A stretch of 15,921 nt of DNA from an uncultured Clostridiaceae bacterium (GCA_958417695.1 CATZDQ010000012.1:1-15921), one strand, 5' to 3'; positions 8,346 to 14,271 are shown, counted from the first letter of the stretch. A program made the numbers and translations. The notes: a model not told the origin generated them from the sequence alone.

Positions 8346-9719
8346 TTAATCTTTATTGTATCTCTTTAAAGTTTCCTTTAGCCAATTGTAAACTCTTATA
8401 GTTGATGAAATACTTACTCTTTCATTTATACTATGACAATTGTCAATTGATGGAGCAATAGTACAAATATCCAAATCTTTTATATTACTTGATATTATTC
8501 CGCCCTCCATACATGCATGTATCTTTTTTACTGTAGTTTCTTTATTATATAAATCTTTATATGTTTTAGCTAATAAATCTCTAATAACTGATTCTTTTTT
8601 ATATGGAAAGAAAGGTTTTTCTACATCAAATTTAAATTTCCAATTATATTTATCACATAATTTTTGTATTCTTTTTAACTGTTCGTGTTGTCTATTTTTA
8701 TCAGAACTCCTTATGCTCATTTTGATAATAATTTTATCATCAGCTATATTAATCTTTCCAACGTTAGAAGATAATAAAGGAAAATTATCTTCCTTAAATG
8801 TTTCTATTAATCCATCATCTAACTCATTTATAAAATTAATTATTTCACTATAATTTATTAGTCTTTTCATATTCAGATTATATTGTTCTACATCTAATTT
8901 CAAATTATTATCATCATTTGATAAATTATAAGTTAAGCTTTTTAGTTTTGCTTTTATTTTGTCTAAGTTCAATCTACTACTAAAAACTATGCTACCATTA
9001 TTAGGTATTACATTGTCTTTTTCGCCAATATCAAACTGATATAATCCTGTACATTCTAATTTAGAAATAATATCAAATGTTAATTTAATTGCATTACATC
9101 TATTTTTATGTATGTCATCTCCAGAATGTCCACCCATTAATCCTGATATATTCATTTTATATTTAATATCATTATTTTCTTCATTCAAGACTTTTCTATT
9201 TATAGTTATTGAACACATTCCCGCACTAGAAGATTCTATATCCGCTTCTTTTATACCATCTAAACTAATTAAAGTTTTTCCACTAAGTAGACTATAATCG
9301 AAATTACTAGCACCTACCATTGTTGTTTCTTCTTGAGTGGTTATCATTACTTCAATATTAGGCATATCTTCATTTTCTTGTAAAATTGCAAGAATAATTG
9401 CAATTCCAATTCCATCATCTGCACCTAATGATGTGTTTTTTGATTTATAATAATCTCCTTCTTTATAAAAAGGTACTCCTTTATTTTCAAAGTCATATTT
9501 ATCATTTGATACACATACCATATCTGAATGTGCTTGTAATATTATTGTTTTATTTGAATGATTATTTTTCTTCAAAAATACTGTATTATATTTTCCCTGC
9601 CTATATTCTATATTATTTTCTTTAGCATATTTAACAAGATATTCAGCAATCCTATCTTCTTTTCCTGATTCTCTCGGAATGTTCATTATATCTTCAAAAT
9701 ATTTTAATGTACTCTCCAC
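8346..9719 (-). CDS. pepD: Aminoacyl-histidine dipeptidase (Xaa-His dipeptidase, M20 family)
   Basis: The 457-residue protein has the full PepD pattern. Metal and catalytic residues are visible as AHSDM (His64, with Asp66), GADDGIG (bridging Asp101), TTQEETTMVGA (Glu130/Glu131), ISLDG (Asp154) and a C-terminal CHSINERVS (His429). The lid domain starts with GLMGGHSGDDI (193-202). These cytoplasmic di-zinc peptidases cleave dipeptides with C-terminal His and other short peptides in peptide nutrition. Length matches the family (about 480). The start is GTG at 9717-9719, chosen because GAGGAG lies 5-6 nt upstream and the family N-terminus (LKYFEDIMNIPRESG) begins right after it. It heads a unit followed by the reductase remnant and probably the GHKL-nuclease gene. 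Confidence 0.95.
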   Translation of the reverse strand: MESTLKYFEDIMNIPRESGKEDRIAEYLVKYAKENNIEYRQGKYNTVFLKKNNHSNKTIILQAHSDMVCVSNDKYDFENKGVPFYKEGDYYKSKNTSLGADDGIGIAIILAILQENEDMPNIEVMITTQEETTMVGASNFDYSLLSGKTLISLDGIKEADIESSSAGMCSITINRKVLNEENNDIKYKMNISGLMGGHSGDDIHKNRCNAIKLTFDIISKLECTGLYQFDIGEKDNVIPNNGSIVFSSRLNLDKIKAKLKSLTYNLSNDDNNLKLDVEQYNLNMKRLINYSEIINFINELDDGLIETFKEDNFPLLSSNVGKINIADDKIIIKMSIRSSDKNRQHEQLKRIQKLCDKYNWKFKFDVEKPFFPYKKESVIRDLLAKTYKDLYNKETTVKKIHACMEGGIISSNIKDLDICTIAPSIDNCHSINERVSISSTIRVYNWLKETLKRYNKD

Positions 9720-9748
9720 TTTTTCTCCTCATATATAATATTTTACTT

Positions 9749-9757
9749 ATATTACCA
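9749..9757 (-). promoter_or_regulatory. Possible extended -10 promoter of pepD
   Basis: On the minus strand TGGTAATAT is a TGn-extended -10 with 4 of 6 consensus matches. It would start transcription near 9742, about 23 nt before the GTG start. The -35 region overlaps the T tract of the preceding terminator and is poor. Confidence 0.3.
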
Positions 9758-9767
9758 TAAAATAGCG

Positions 9768-9797
9768 AAAAAAGAAAGTGCTTTTCCAAACACTTCC
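9768..9797 (-). terminator. Intrinsic terminator upstream of pepD
   Basis: On the minus strand GGAAGTGTTT pairs with AAGCACTTTC (10 bp, two G-U pairs) around a GGAA loop and is followed by TTTTTT. The nearest minus-strand gene upstream ends 540 bp away at 10337. If the 9980-12798 segment is an insertion, this would originally have been the terminator about 190 bp beyond rlmD. Confidence 0.75.
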
Positions 9798-9979
9798 AAC
9801 CTAAGTTTTATCTCCAAACAATTTATCTTTTTATATTAAAATAGTATATAGTTTTTTATTATCTTTTTATAAGTTCTTAAATGCCATTAAATGTTGATTT
9901 TACAAGCATTTTAAGTATTTTTATTTTTGTAAGATAATAACATATATTGTTATAACTTCTTATATTTTCACATCCAAAG
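9798..9979. other. AT-rich intergenic stretch, no gene seen
   Basis: Both strands are stop-rich. A short inverted repeat ATAACA-n5-TGTTAT lies near 9937-9953, and TTTTTATAAGTT occurs here near 9865 and again near 10000. No clear promoter or RNA was recognised. Confidence 0.5.
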
Positions 9980-9998
9980 GTAGTAAAATAGTAGTAAA
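9980..9998. repeat. Left copy of 19-bp direct repeat flanking the plus-strand cassette
   Basis: The sequence gtagtaaaatagtagtaaa is repeated exactly at 12780-12798. The match extends to 23 bp with one mismatch (AAARG in front). Each copy is itself two GTAGTAAA octamers spaced 11 bp start to start. The two copies bound a 2.8 kb segment that holds all plus-strand genes of the window. Confidence 0.7.
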
Positions 9999-10037
9999 TT
10001 TTTTATAAGTTTAAGTACATGACATTTTGCGGAGTAA

Positions 10038-10050
10038 GTGGCGAAGCCAC
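10038..10050. other. GC-rich hairpin GTGGC-GAA-GCCAC
   Basis: A perfect 5-bp GC-rich stem with a GAA loop sits in the most GC-rich patch (about 10027-10060) of an otherwise AT-rich gap. No T tract follows on either strand, so it is not a terminator. Its role is unknown; an origin-of-transfer-like or recombination-related element is possible because it lies just inside the left direct repeat. Confidence 0.4.
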
Positions 10051-10066
10051 GATTGCATCCGTAATG

Positions 10067-10088
10067 ATAAGGTAAGTATTACCCTTAT
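10067..10088. other. Second hairpin beside the GC-rich one
   Basis: ATAAGG-TAA pairs with TTACCCTTAT around a GTA loop (9 bp with one bulged base), 16 bp after the first hairpin. It is followed by TATAGC repeated directly about 14 bp apart (10092-10110). The cluster looks structured but no family was recognised. Confidence 0.35.
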
Positions 10089-10125
10089 AGTATAGCACGT
10101 AGCATATAGCAATTTTTATAGAATA

Positions 10126-10134
10126 TGGTATAAT
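10126..10134 (+). promoter_or_regulatory. Extended -10 promoter for a possible small RNA
   Basis: TGGTATAAT is a perfect extended -10 element. The -35 region is poor. Transcription would start near 10141 and run into the terminator at 10264-10305 with no recognisable coding gene between. Confidence 0.45.
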
Positions 10135-10140
10135 GTTATC

Positions 10141-10305
10141 TAGTAAGAGAAATAGTAAGTTGTCGCACTATTTACCTTTTGCTAAATATGTATATAATTT
10201 CTTTATCTCATTTTTAGTATCCTTTATTTTTACGCTCATTCTATCTAATATTGAATAAATATAGGCGTTTTTTAATGAAATAATCATATCAAAAACGCCT
10301 TTTTT
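10141..10305 (+). ncRNA. Possible small RNA of about 165 nt
   Basis: The limits are the expected start of the TGGTATAAT promoter and the T tract of the plus-strand terminator. Near its 5' end AAATAGT (10150-10156) pairs with ACTATTT (10167-10173) around a 10-nt loop. No plus-strand ORF with a ribosome binding site fits inside. Its 3' end converges with the 82-residue gene on the other strand, so it could act as an antisense regulator. This is inferred from signals only, with no recognised RNA family. Confidence 0.3.
10264..10305 (+). terminator. Intrinsic terminator, plus strand
   Basis: GGCGTTTTT (10264-10272) pairs perfectly with AAAAACGCC (10291-10299) around an 18-nt loop and is followed by six T residues. 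On the minus strand the hairpin also forms, 32 bp after the 82-residue gene, but is followed only by TATATTTATT, so it is a weaker terminator in that direction. Confidence 0.65.
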
Positions 10306-10336
10306 CGACTCAAATGAACCTGAATTATCATAGCAT

Positions 10337-10585
10337 TTACTTATCTTTCTTTTTGGTTAATACAACAGTTGCCCACACATAGGGCACAGAAACAGGGACA
10401 TCACCACTATCACATCCTAAATCTTTCATAATAGTTTTCGTATCCTCTTTAATTAATTGAATTGTTTCAACCTCATAATCAGGATAATCCTCTAATAATT
10501 CCGTTAAAGCCACATCATAACCTTGAGTCATTGTTCCTGTAATTGTTTCTGCAAATCTTGGTTCATTGCGTTTATGAATTCTCAT
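10337..10585 (-). CDS. Small conserved-looking protein of unknown function (82 aa)
   Basis: No family was recognised. The 82-residue product is soluble and mixed-charge, with an acidic middle (TELLEDYPDYEVETIQLIKED), a CDSGDVP segment and a lysine-rich tail, and no signal peptide or membrane helix. It is very probably real: AGGAGG lies 7 nt before the ATG and a textbook promoter (TTGAAA, 17 bp, TATAAT) lies 40 nt further up. It is the only minus-strand gene inside the direct-repeat cassette and is divergent from the acetyltransferase operon, with a 240-bp shared intergenic region containing two inverted repeats. That layout often marks a regulator of the divergent operon, but no DNA-binding fold is visible here. 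Confidence 0.7.
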   Translation of the reverse strand: MRIHKRNEPRFAETITGTMTQGYDVALTELLEDYPDYEVETIQLIKEDTKTIMKDLGCDSGDVPVSVPYVWATVVLTKKKDK

Positions 10586-10624
10586 ACATTTTCCTCCTAT
10601 TAGAGGTTCATTTAGTCTATATAC

Positions 10625-10653
10625 ATTATACTATACTTAACTATGTTTTTCAA
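10625..10653 (-). promoter_or_regulatory. Sigma-A promoter of the 82-residue gene
   Basis: On the minus strand TTGAAA (10648-10653) and TATAAT (10625-10630) are separated by exactly 17 bp. Transcription should begin near 10618, giving a leader of about 33 nt. Confidence 0.75.
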
Positions 10654-10687
10654 TTAATTTAATATGATACCTGTTGCCGTTTTATCT

Positions 10688-10703
10688 GAAAATATATATT
10701 TTC
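10688..10703. promoter_or_regulatory. Perfect 16-bp palindrome in the divergent intergenic region
   Basis: GAAAATATATATTTTC is a perfect palindrome lying about 35 bp upstream of the -35 box of the 82-residue gene and 59 bp upstream of that of the acetyltransferase operon. It could be a dimer-binding operator, though AT-rich palindromes of this kind can arise by chance. Confidence 0.3.
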
Positions 10704-10749
10704 CATATAAATAAAAATCAATTTTACCGATAAATTACAAATAGTAGGG

Positions 10750-10775
10750 CAAGTAATTAAGTTGAAAATTACTTG
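10750..10775. promoter_or_regulatory. Inverted repeat overlapping the -35 box of the acetyltransferase operon
   Basis: CAAGTAATT (10750-10758) and AATTACTTG (10767-10775) form a perfect 9-bp inverted repeat with an 8-bp spacer. The right arm covers the last base of the -35 box and enters the promoter spacer. The position suits a repressor site for a TetR- or MarR-type dimer. No such regulator is encoded in the window. Confidence 0.45.
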
Positions 10776-10791
10776 TCCTTTATGATATAAT
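10762..10791 (+). promoter_or_regulatory. Sigma-A promoter of the plus-strand operon
   Basis: TTGAAA (10762-10767) and TATAAT (10786-10791) are separated by 18 bp, with TGA directly before the -10. Transcription should start near 10798, about 31 nt before the TTG start codon. Confidence 0.7.
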
Positions 10792-10828
10792 CGAAACACA
10801 AGATAGTAATTTGTAGGAGGAAAGATTT

Positions 10829-11446
10829 TTGAAAGAAGTAAATCCAAAAGAAACTAAAAGAGCAAAAGCCTATGAATTATGGATGAAAGCTCCAAATCCA
10901 ATGGTAACATTTTTTAAAAAGCTAGATGTTACACCACTTGTGAATACAAGCAAGAAAAGAGATTTAAAATTTAATATGTTATTAGATTATTGTATTGGTA
11001 AATCAGCTTCAAGCATTGGAGAATTTTATTTATTACCAGTAGGAGATAAATTAATTCAATATGATACTATTGCAGTAAATACTATTGTCAAGAATAAAGA
11101 TGGCGAAGTTAGTTCTTGTGATATTTTATATACTGATAATTTAGATAAATATAATGAAGATTATTTAAAATATACCCAAGAAGTTGCTAAAACTTGCAAA
11201 GACAGAGATTTAACAGATAGTATGGTAATTGGCACATCTGCTATTATAGATACAGAACTTGATGGAGCTGTTGGAATGAACAGTGGGATTTTTAATAATC
11301 CATTTATATTATGGGGAAAGTATAAAAAAACATTTTTTAAATACTATCTTTTAATTTCATTCCAATATCATCATACTCAGATGGATGGTGCTCACGCAGG
11401 TAGATTTTTAGCAAATTTACAGAATGAAATTAACAACTTTAAGTAG
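10829..11446 (+). CDS. CatA-like O-acetyltransferase (chloramphenicol acetyltransferase fold)
   Basis: The 205-residue protein ends with the CAT active-site signature FQYHHTQMDGAHAGRF. By analogy with CAT III, the second His (His182) is the general base and Asp186 its structural partner. The family length (about 210-220) and the central beta-rich segment ending IFNNPFILWGKY agree. CAT enzymes are cytoplasmic trimers using acetyl-CoA to acetylate chloramphenicol or other hydroxyl compounds. The N-terminal half is divergent from classic CatA, so chloramphenicol resistance should not be assumed. The start is TTG, supported by AGGAGG 8 nt upstream; no nearby ATG has such a site. It is the first of three plus-strand genes driven by the promoter at 10762-10791. 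Confidence 0.82.
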   Translation: MKEVNPKETKRAKAYELWMKAPNPMVTFFKKLDVTPLVNTSKKRDLKFNMLLDYCIGKSASSIGEFYLLPVGDKLIQYDTIAVNTIVKNKDGEVSSCDILYTDNLDKYNEDYLKYTQEVAKTCKDRDLTDSMVIGTSAIIDTELDGAVGMNSGIFNNPFILWGKYKKTFFKYYLLISFQYHHTQMDGAHAGRFLANLQNEINNFK

Positions 11447-11450
11447 TTAT

Positions 11451-11460
11451 ACAAATTACA
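11451..11460 (+). repeat. Post-stop repeat motif, copy 1 (10 bp)
   Basis: ACAAATTACA begins 5 nt after the stop codon of the acetyltransferase gene. The same 10 bases recur after the next two genes, where they extend to 13 bases. Confidence 0.5.
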
Positions 11461-11477
11461 TGTTTTAGAGGTGTGAA

Positions 11478-11897
11478 ATGGAAAAAAGAGAAAAAATAAT
11501 TAGATTATGGTTTGATATGTGGCTACAACAAAAGGATCTAGGTATAGATGATATATTTGCAAAAGATGTAGTTTATATTGAAAGTTGGAGTCCAAAGTAT
11601 GAAAATCGAAATACGGTCAAACATTGGTTTAACGAATGGAATACTCGTGGTAAAGTTTTAAAATGGGATATAAAACAATATTTTCATAAAAGAAATCAAA
11701 CTATTGTAGAATGGTATTTTAAAAATATTATGAATAATGGAAAAATAGAAGAGTTTGATGGTGTTTCGCTTATTAAATGGACAGTAGATAATAAAATAGA
11801 ATTTTTAAAGGAATTTGGTTGTAACTTAAATAATTATAATCCATATATAGATGGAGATATACCAAAGTTTAAAAATGAAAATGCGAATTGGTTTTAA
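11478..11897 (+). CDS. SnoaL-like (NTF2-fold) protein
   Basis: The 139-residue protein has the small alpha+beta cone layout of SnoaL/NTF2-like proteins: an N-terminal helix EKIIRLWFDMWLQQ, a FAKDVVYIESWSPKYENR segment, a helix with a Trp/Phe-rich face (VKHWFNEW), and strands WDIKQYFHKRNQTIVEWYFKN and FDGVSLIKWTVDNKIEFLKEFG. Proteins of this kind are cyclases, isomerases or ligand binders; the reaction here cannot be told. The C-terminus (NNYNPYIDGDIPKFKNENANWF) is an unrecognised extension. The ATG follows GAGGTG by about 5 nt and lies 31 bp after the acetyltransferase, so it is co-transcribed. No signal peptide is present. Confidence 0.75.
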   Translation: MEKREKIIRLWFDMWLQQKDLGIDDIFAKDVVYIESWSPKYENRNTVKHWFNEWNTRGKVLKWDIKQYFHKRNQTIVEWYFKNIMNNGKIEEFDGVSLIKWTVDNKIEFLKEFGCNLNNYNPYIDGDIPKFKNENANWF

Positions 11898-11902
11898 TCA
11901 AA

Positions 11903-11915
11903 ACAAATTACAATT
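11903..11915 (+). repeat. Post-stop repeat motif, copy 2 (13 bp)
   Basis: ACAAATTACAATT begins 6 nt after the stop codon of the SnoaL-like gene and is identical over 13 bp to the copy at 12677-12689. Confidence 0.5.
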
Positions 11916-11940
11916 CCTATAAATGATTGGAGGAAATTAA

Positions 11941-12674
11941 ATGCTTAATTTGGGCAATCGTATTGTAAACAATTGGATTCATCAAATTGAAGATGGCTGG
12001 GTGTTGATTGATACAGGGTATGAAAATGGATATAGAAATTTTATAAAAAAACTATCAAAAAGTAATATTAATTTAGATGATATTCAATATATTTTTTGAC
12101 TCATGCTCATGATGACCATGCTGGATTTTTGAACTATATATTAACAATGAATTCTCATGTAAAAATTATAATGAGTAAAAAAGCATTGGAGAAATTGTAT
12201 TGTGGAGAGAACTCTTTTAATGGTTATTGCACAGGGTACATTTCATTTTCATTTTGCCAATTTATGAAACTTGTAGGAAAAGGAACTCATCAGTTTCCAC
12301 CATTAAAATCTTGTTATGAAGAAAGATGTATTGTTGTATCTAATAATAACAAAAAACAAGTAGGTAACATGCTAGGTGGAACTATTATAGAAACTTCTGG
12401 ACATACAGTAGATAGTATAATATCCTTATTACTTAATGATGGAACATTATTTTGTGGAGATGCTATTATGAATGGGTTTCCTAGCGTTCATAAAATAACT
12501 ATATGGTTAGAAGATATTAATGAATTCTAAGAATCATGGAAAAAAATAATTACTATAAAACCAAAGGTAATCTATCCAGGACATGGAAAGCCATTTATTT
12601 ATAATAAATTGGAAGATAATATTCATTTTATTGAAAAAACTAAATTACTATCTCTATCGAAAGGTAGGAAATAA
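11941..12674 (+). pseudogene. Metallo-beta-lactamase-fold hydrolase, broken by one frameshift and one nonsense codon
   Basis: Starting at ATG 11941 (GGAGG about 7 nt upstream), 52 codons read as the N-terminus of an MBL-fold hydrolase (WIHQIEDGWVLIDTGYENGY, then DDIQYIF) and stop at TGA 12097-12099. Dropping back one base, equal to one missing T in the run 12092-12097, continues LTHAHDDHAGF, the HxHxDH zinc motif, then GTIIETSGHTVDS and LFCGDAIMNG. That frame meets TAA at 12528-12530, beyond which it reads SWKKIITIKPKVIYPGHGKPF, including the last zinc ligand, to the true stop at 12672-12674. All metal-binding motifs survive, so decay is recent, or the breaks are sequencing errors. The longest open piece (12096-12530) could start at TTG but would lack the first strands and the last His. 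Confidence 0.85.
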
Positions 12675-12676
12675 TT

Positions 12677-12689
12677 ACAAATTACAATT
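12677..12689 (+). repeat. Post-stop repeat motif, copy 3 (13 bp)
   Basis: ACAAATTACAATT begins 3 nt after the ancestral stop codon of the MBL gene. This supports 12672-12674 as the original end of that gene. Confidence 0.5.
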
Positions 12690-12708
12690 TATACAAATAA
12701 AAGAGAGG

Positions 12709-12753
12709 AACCCAAATTATTAGAAAAAAGTTTAATAATTTGGGTTTATTTTT
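12709..12753 (+). terminator. Strong intrinsic terminator of the plus-strand operon
   Basis: AACCCAAATTATTA pairs perfectly with TAATAATTTGGGTT (14 bp) around a 10-nt loop and is followed by TATTTTT. It lies 35 nt after the end of the MBL pseudogene. On the minus strand the hairpin is followed by CCTCTCTTTT and would be a weaker terminator for rlmD. Confidence 0.85.
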
Positions 12754-12779
12754 ATTAAAAATATTCAATAGAATTAAAA

Positions 12780-12798
12780 GTAGTAAAATAGTAGTAAA
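12780..12798. repeat. Right copy of the 19-bp direct repeat
   Basis: This is identical to 9980-9998 and lies 5 bp beyond the rlmD stop codon (12804-12806). A repeat at the 3' end of a conserved gene is a common layout for site-specific integration, although the repeat does not enter the coding sequence. Confidence 0.7.
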
Positions 12799-12803
12799 CT
12801 GGG

Positions 12804-14186
12804 CTATTGTATCGAATTTTTTAGACATAGCACCGAACAACACTCCACGTGGCTTGTAAACGGAAACATATCTACTGGTTGTATTCTATGTGTTTCATAT
12901 TTTTGCTCTAAATATTTCATATCTCTTACCATAGTTGTTGGATTGCAACTAATATACACTATCTTTTTAGGCTCTACTGCCAAAATATTAGAAATCGTAT
13001 TTTCATCTAATCCCTTACGAGGTGGGTCTACTACAATAACATCTGGATAAATTTGTTTATCTTCCATCAATTTAGCAAATACCTTCTCCACATCTCCTGT
13101 ATAAAAGTCTATATTTTCTACATGATTAATTTCTTTATTTTGTTTTGCATCAGCAATAGCTTGTTCTACTATTTCTATTCCATATACTTTTTTAACATAT
13201 GGTGCCATAAATATACCAATAGTACCTATGCCACAATATAAATCAAACACCACCTCTTCTTTATGCAAATCTGCCATTTCAATGGCAGTATTATAAAGAA
13301 CTTCTGTCTGTACAGGATTAATTTGATAAAAAGATAGAGGTGAAATTTTGAATGTATAATCCCCTAAAATATCATAAATGAAACCATCTCCATGTAGAAT
13401 ACGATTCTCATAGCCAAGAATTACATTTGTATTCTTGATATTCGTATTTTTAATAACCGTTTTTACATTATACATTTTGACTAATAGCTCTGCTAATTCT
13501 TGTTCCTTTGGCATTTTCTTTCCATTCATAACCAAAATACACATAATCTCATGTGTTCGAATACCGACTCTAATCACAATATGTCTTAAAATTCCTTCTT
13601 GTGTTTTTTCGTTATAAACCGGTATTTCATTTTTAACTACAAATTCATAAATCGTTTTAGCTACTTTCTCAGCTGTTTCATTTTGAATTTGGCAATTTTG
13701 CACTGGTACGATTTCATGACTTCTTTCCGCGAAAGGTCCCATTACTGGCTCGCCTTGTTTATTTAAGCCAATTGGATATTGTACCTTGTTTCTATAATGA
13801 TATGGATTTCCCATACCAATCGTTTTATCTACTACGATATCTGCTTTTTCTCCAAAAGTCTTATGCACTAGATTTTCTACCATAGCTTGTTTCATATCTA
13901 AAGTCTCTTCATACTCTATATGTCTTAAATGACAACCACCACACTTTTTGTAAGTATCACAATCTTCTTCTATTCTATGGGTAGACTTTTGTATGATTTC
14001 TATCATCTTTCCATAAGCATAAGAAGATAATACTTTTACTATCAAAATTTTTACCTTCTCACCCTTCATAGCACCTGGAATAAATATAGTGAAGTTATCT
14101 ATTTTAGCAATTCCCTCTCCGTCCATTCCATAGTCAATAATATCTACTATATATTCTGCATTCTTCTTTACTTGATTTTCCATCAT
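12804..14186 (-). CDS. rlmD: 23S rRNA (uracil-C5)-methyltransferase, RlmD/RlmCD type
   Basis: The protein (462 residues from the outer ATG, 460 from the start preferred here) has the full TrmA/RumA-family layout. An N-terminal TRAM domain holds DIIDYGMDGEGIAK; [4Fe-4S] cysteines are Cys78, Cys84, Cys87 (CGGC) and Cys167, numbered from the outer ATG. The SAM site is FDLYCGIGT (316-324), then VDPPRKG (388-394), the catalytic Cys416 in SCNPT and Glu450 near the C-terminus. The enzyme methylates U1939 of 23S rRNA; Gram-positive relatives (RlmCD) also modify U747, which cannot be decided here. The outer ATG (14190-14192) touches its AAAGGA, so the ATG at 14184-14186, 6 nt from it, is the better start. 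It has its own promoter overlapping the upstream terminator. Confidence 0.95.
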   Translation of the reverse strand: MMENQVKKNAEYIVDIIDYGMDGEGIAKIDNFTIFIPGAMKGEKVKILIVKVLSSYAYGKMIEIIQKSTHRIEEDCDTYKKCGGCHLRHIEYEETLDMKQAMVENLVHKTFGEKADIVVDKTIGMGNPYHYRNKVQYPIGLNKQGEPVMGPFAERSHEIVPVQNCQIQNETAEKVAKTIYEFVVKNEIPVYNEKTQEGILRHIVIRVGIRTHEIMCILVMNGKKMPKEQELAELLVKMYNVKTVIKNTNIKNTNVILGYENRILHGDGFIYDILGDYTFKISPLSFYQINPVQTEVLYNTAIEMADLHKEEVVFDLYCGIGTIGIFMAPYVKKVYGIEIVEQAIADAKQNKEINHVENIDFYTGDVEKVFAKLMEDKQIYPDVIVVDPPRKGLDENTISNILAVEPKKIVYISCNPTTMVRDMKYLEQKYETHRIQPVDMFPFTSHVECCSVLCLKNSIQ

Positions 14187-14208
14187 CCTCATTCCTTTCT
14201 TTCGTTAG

Positions 14209-14242
14209 AAAAATTAAGACAAGTCTTTTACTTGTCTTAATT
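14209..14242 (-). terminator. Intrinsic terminator of the surface-protein operon
   Basis: On the minus strand AATTAAGACAAGT pairs perfectly with ACTTGTCTTAATT (13 bp) around a 5-nt loop and ends in TTTTT. It starts about 30 nt after the stop codon of the 323-residue surface protein. Confidence 0.8.
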
Positions 14243-14268
14243 ATAACGTAGTTATTTCTAGATAGCAA
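14240..14268 (-). promoter_or_regulatory. Promoter of rlmD, overlapping the preceding terminator
   Basis: On the minus strand TTGCTA (14263-14268) and TATAAT (14240-14245) are separated by 17 bp. The -10 overlaps the first three bases of the terminator stem and the start near 14233 falls within the first stem arm. Transcripts from this promoter would lack a complete hairpin and so escape termination, while those from the upstream gene would form it. Confidence 0.6.
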
Positions 14269-14271
14269 CTT

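Noticed and set aside
8440..8853. Long plus-strand ORF (137 codons) antisense to pepD
   Set aside because: It lies wholly within the well-supported pepD gene and its translation has no recognisable domain.
10168..10287. 39-codon minus-strand ORF (MIISLKNAYIYSILDRMSVK to YLAKGK), with its ATG in the loop of the 10264-10299 hairpin
   Set aside because: It looks protein-like, but the ribosome binding site is weak (AAAGGC, about 10 nt away), there is no promoter of its own and no family was recognised. It may be a remnant; too little support to annotate.
10659..10847. Minus-strand ORF across the divergent promoter region
   Set aside because: It spans the promoter, operator and start region of the plus-strand operon and has no ribosome binding site.
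12092..12099. Programmed -1 frameshift at the T run of the MBL gene
   Set aside because: The run before TGA does not form a classic X-XXY-YYZ site with a downstream structure, and a separate nonsense codon also breaks the gene. Loss of one T is simpler.
1..12674. TAA read as a sense codon (altered genetic code), because three reading frames carry TAA where Tyr, Gln or another residue is expected
   Set aside because: Intact genes here (first ABC subunit, MFS, both surface proteins) end at TAA in expected places, and two of the three affected loci also have frameshifts. Decay or sequence error explains this better.
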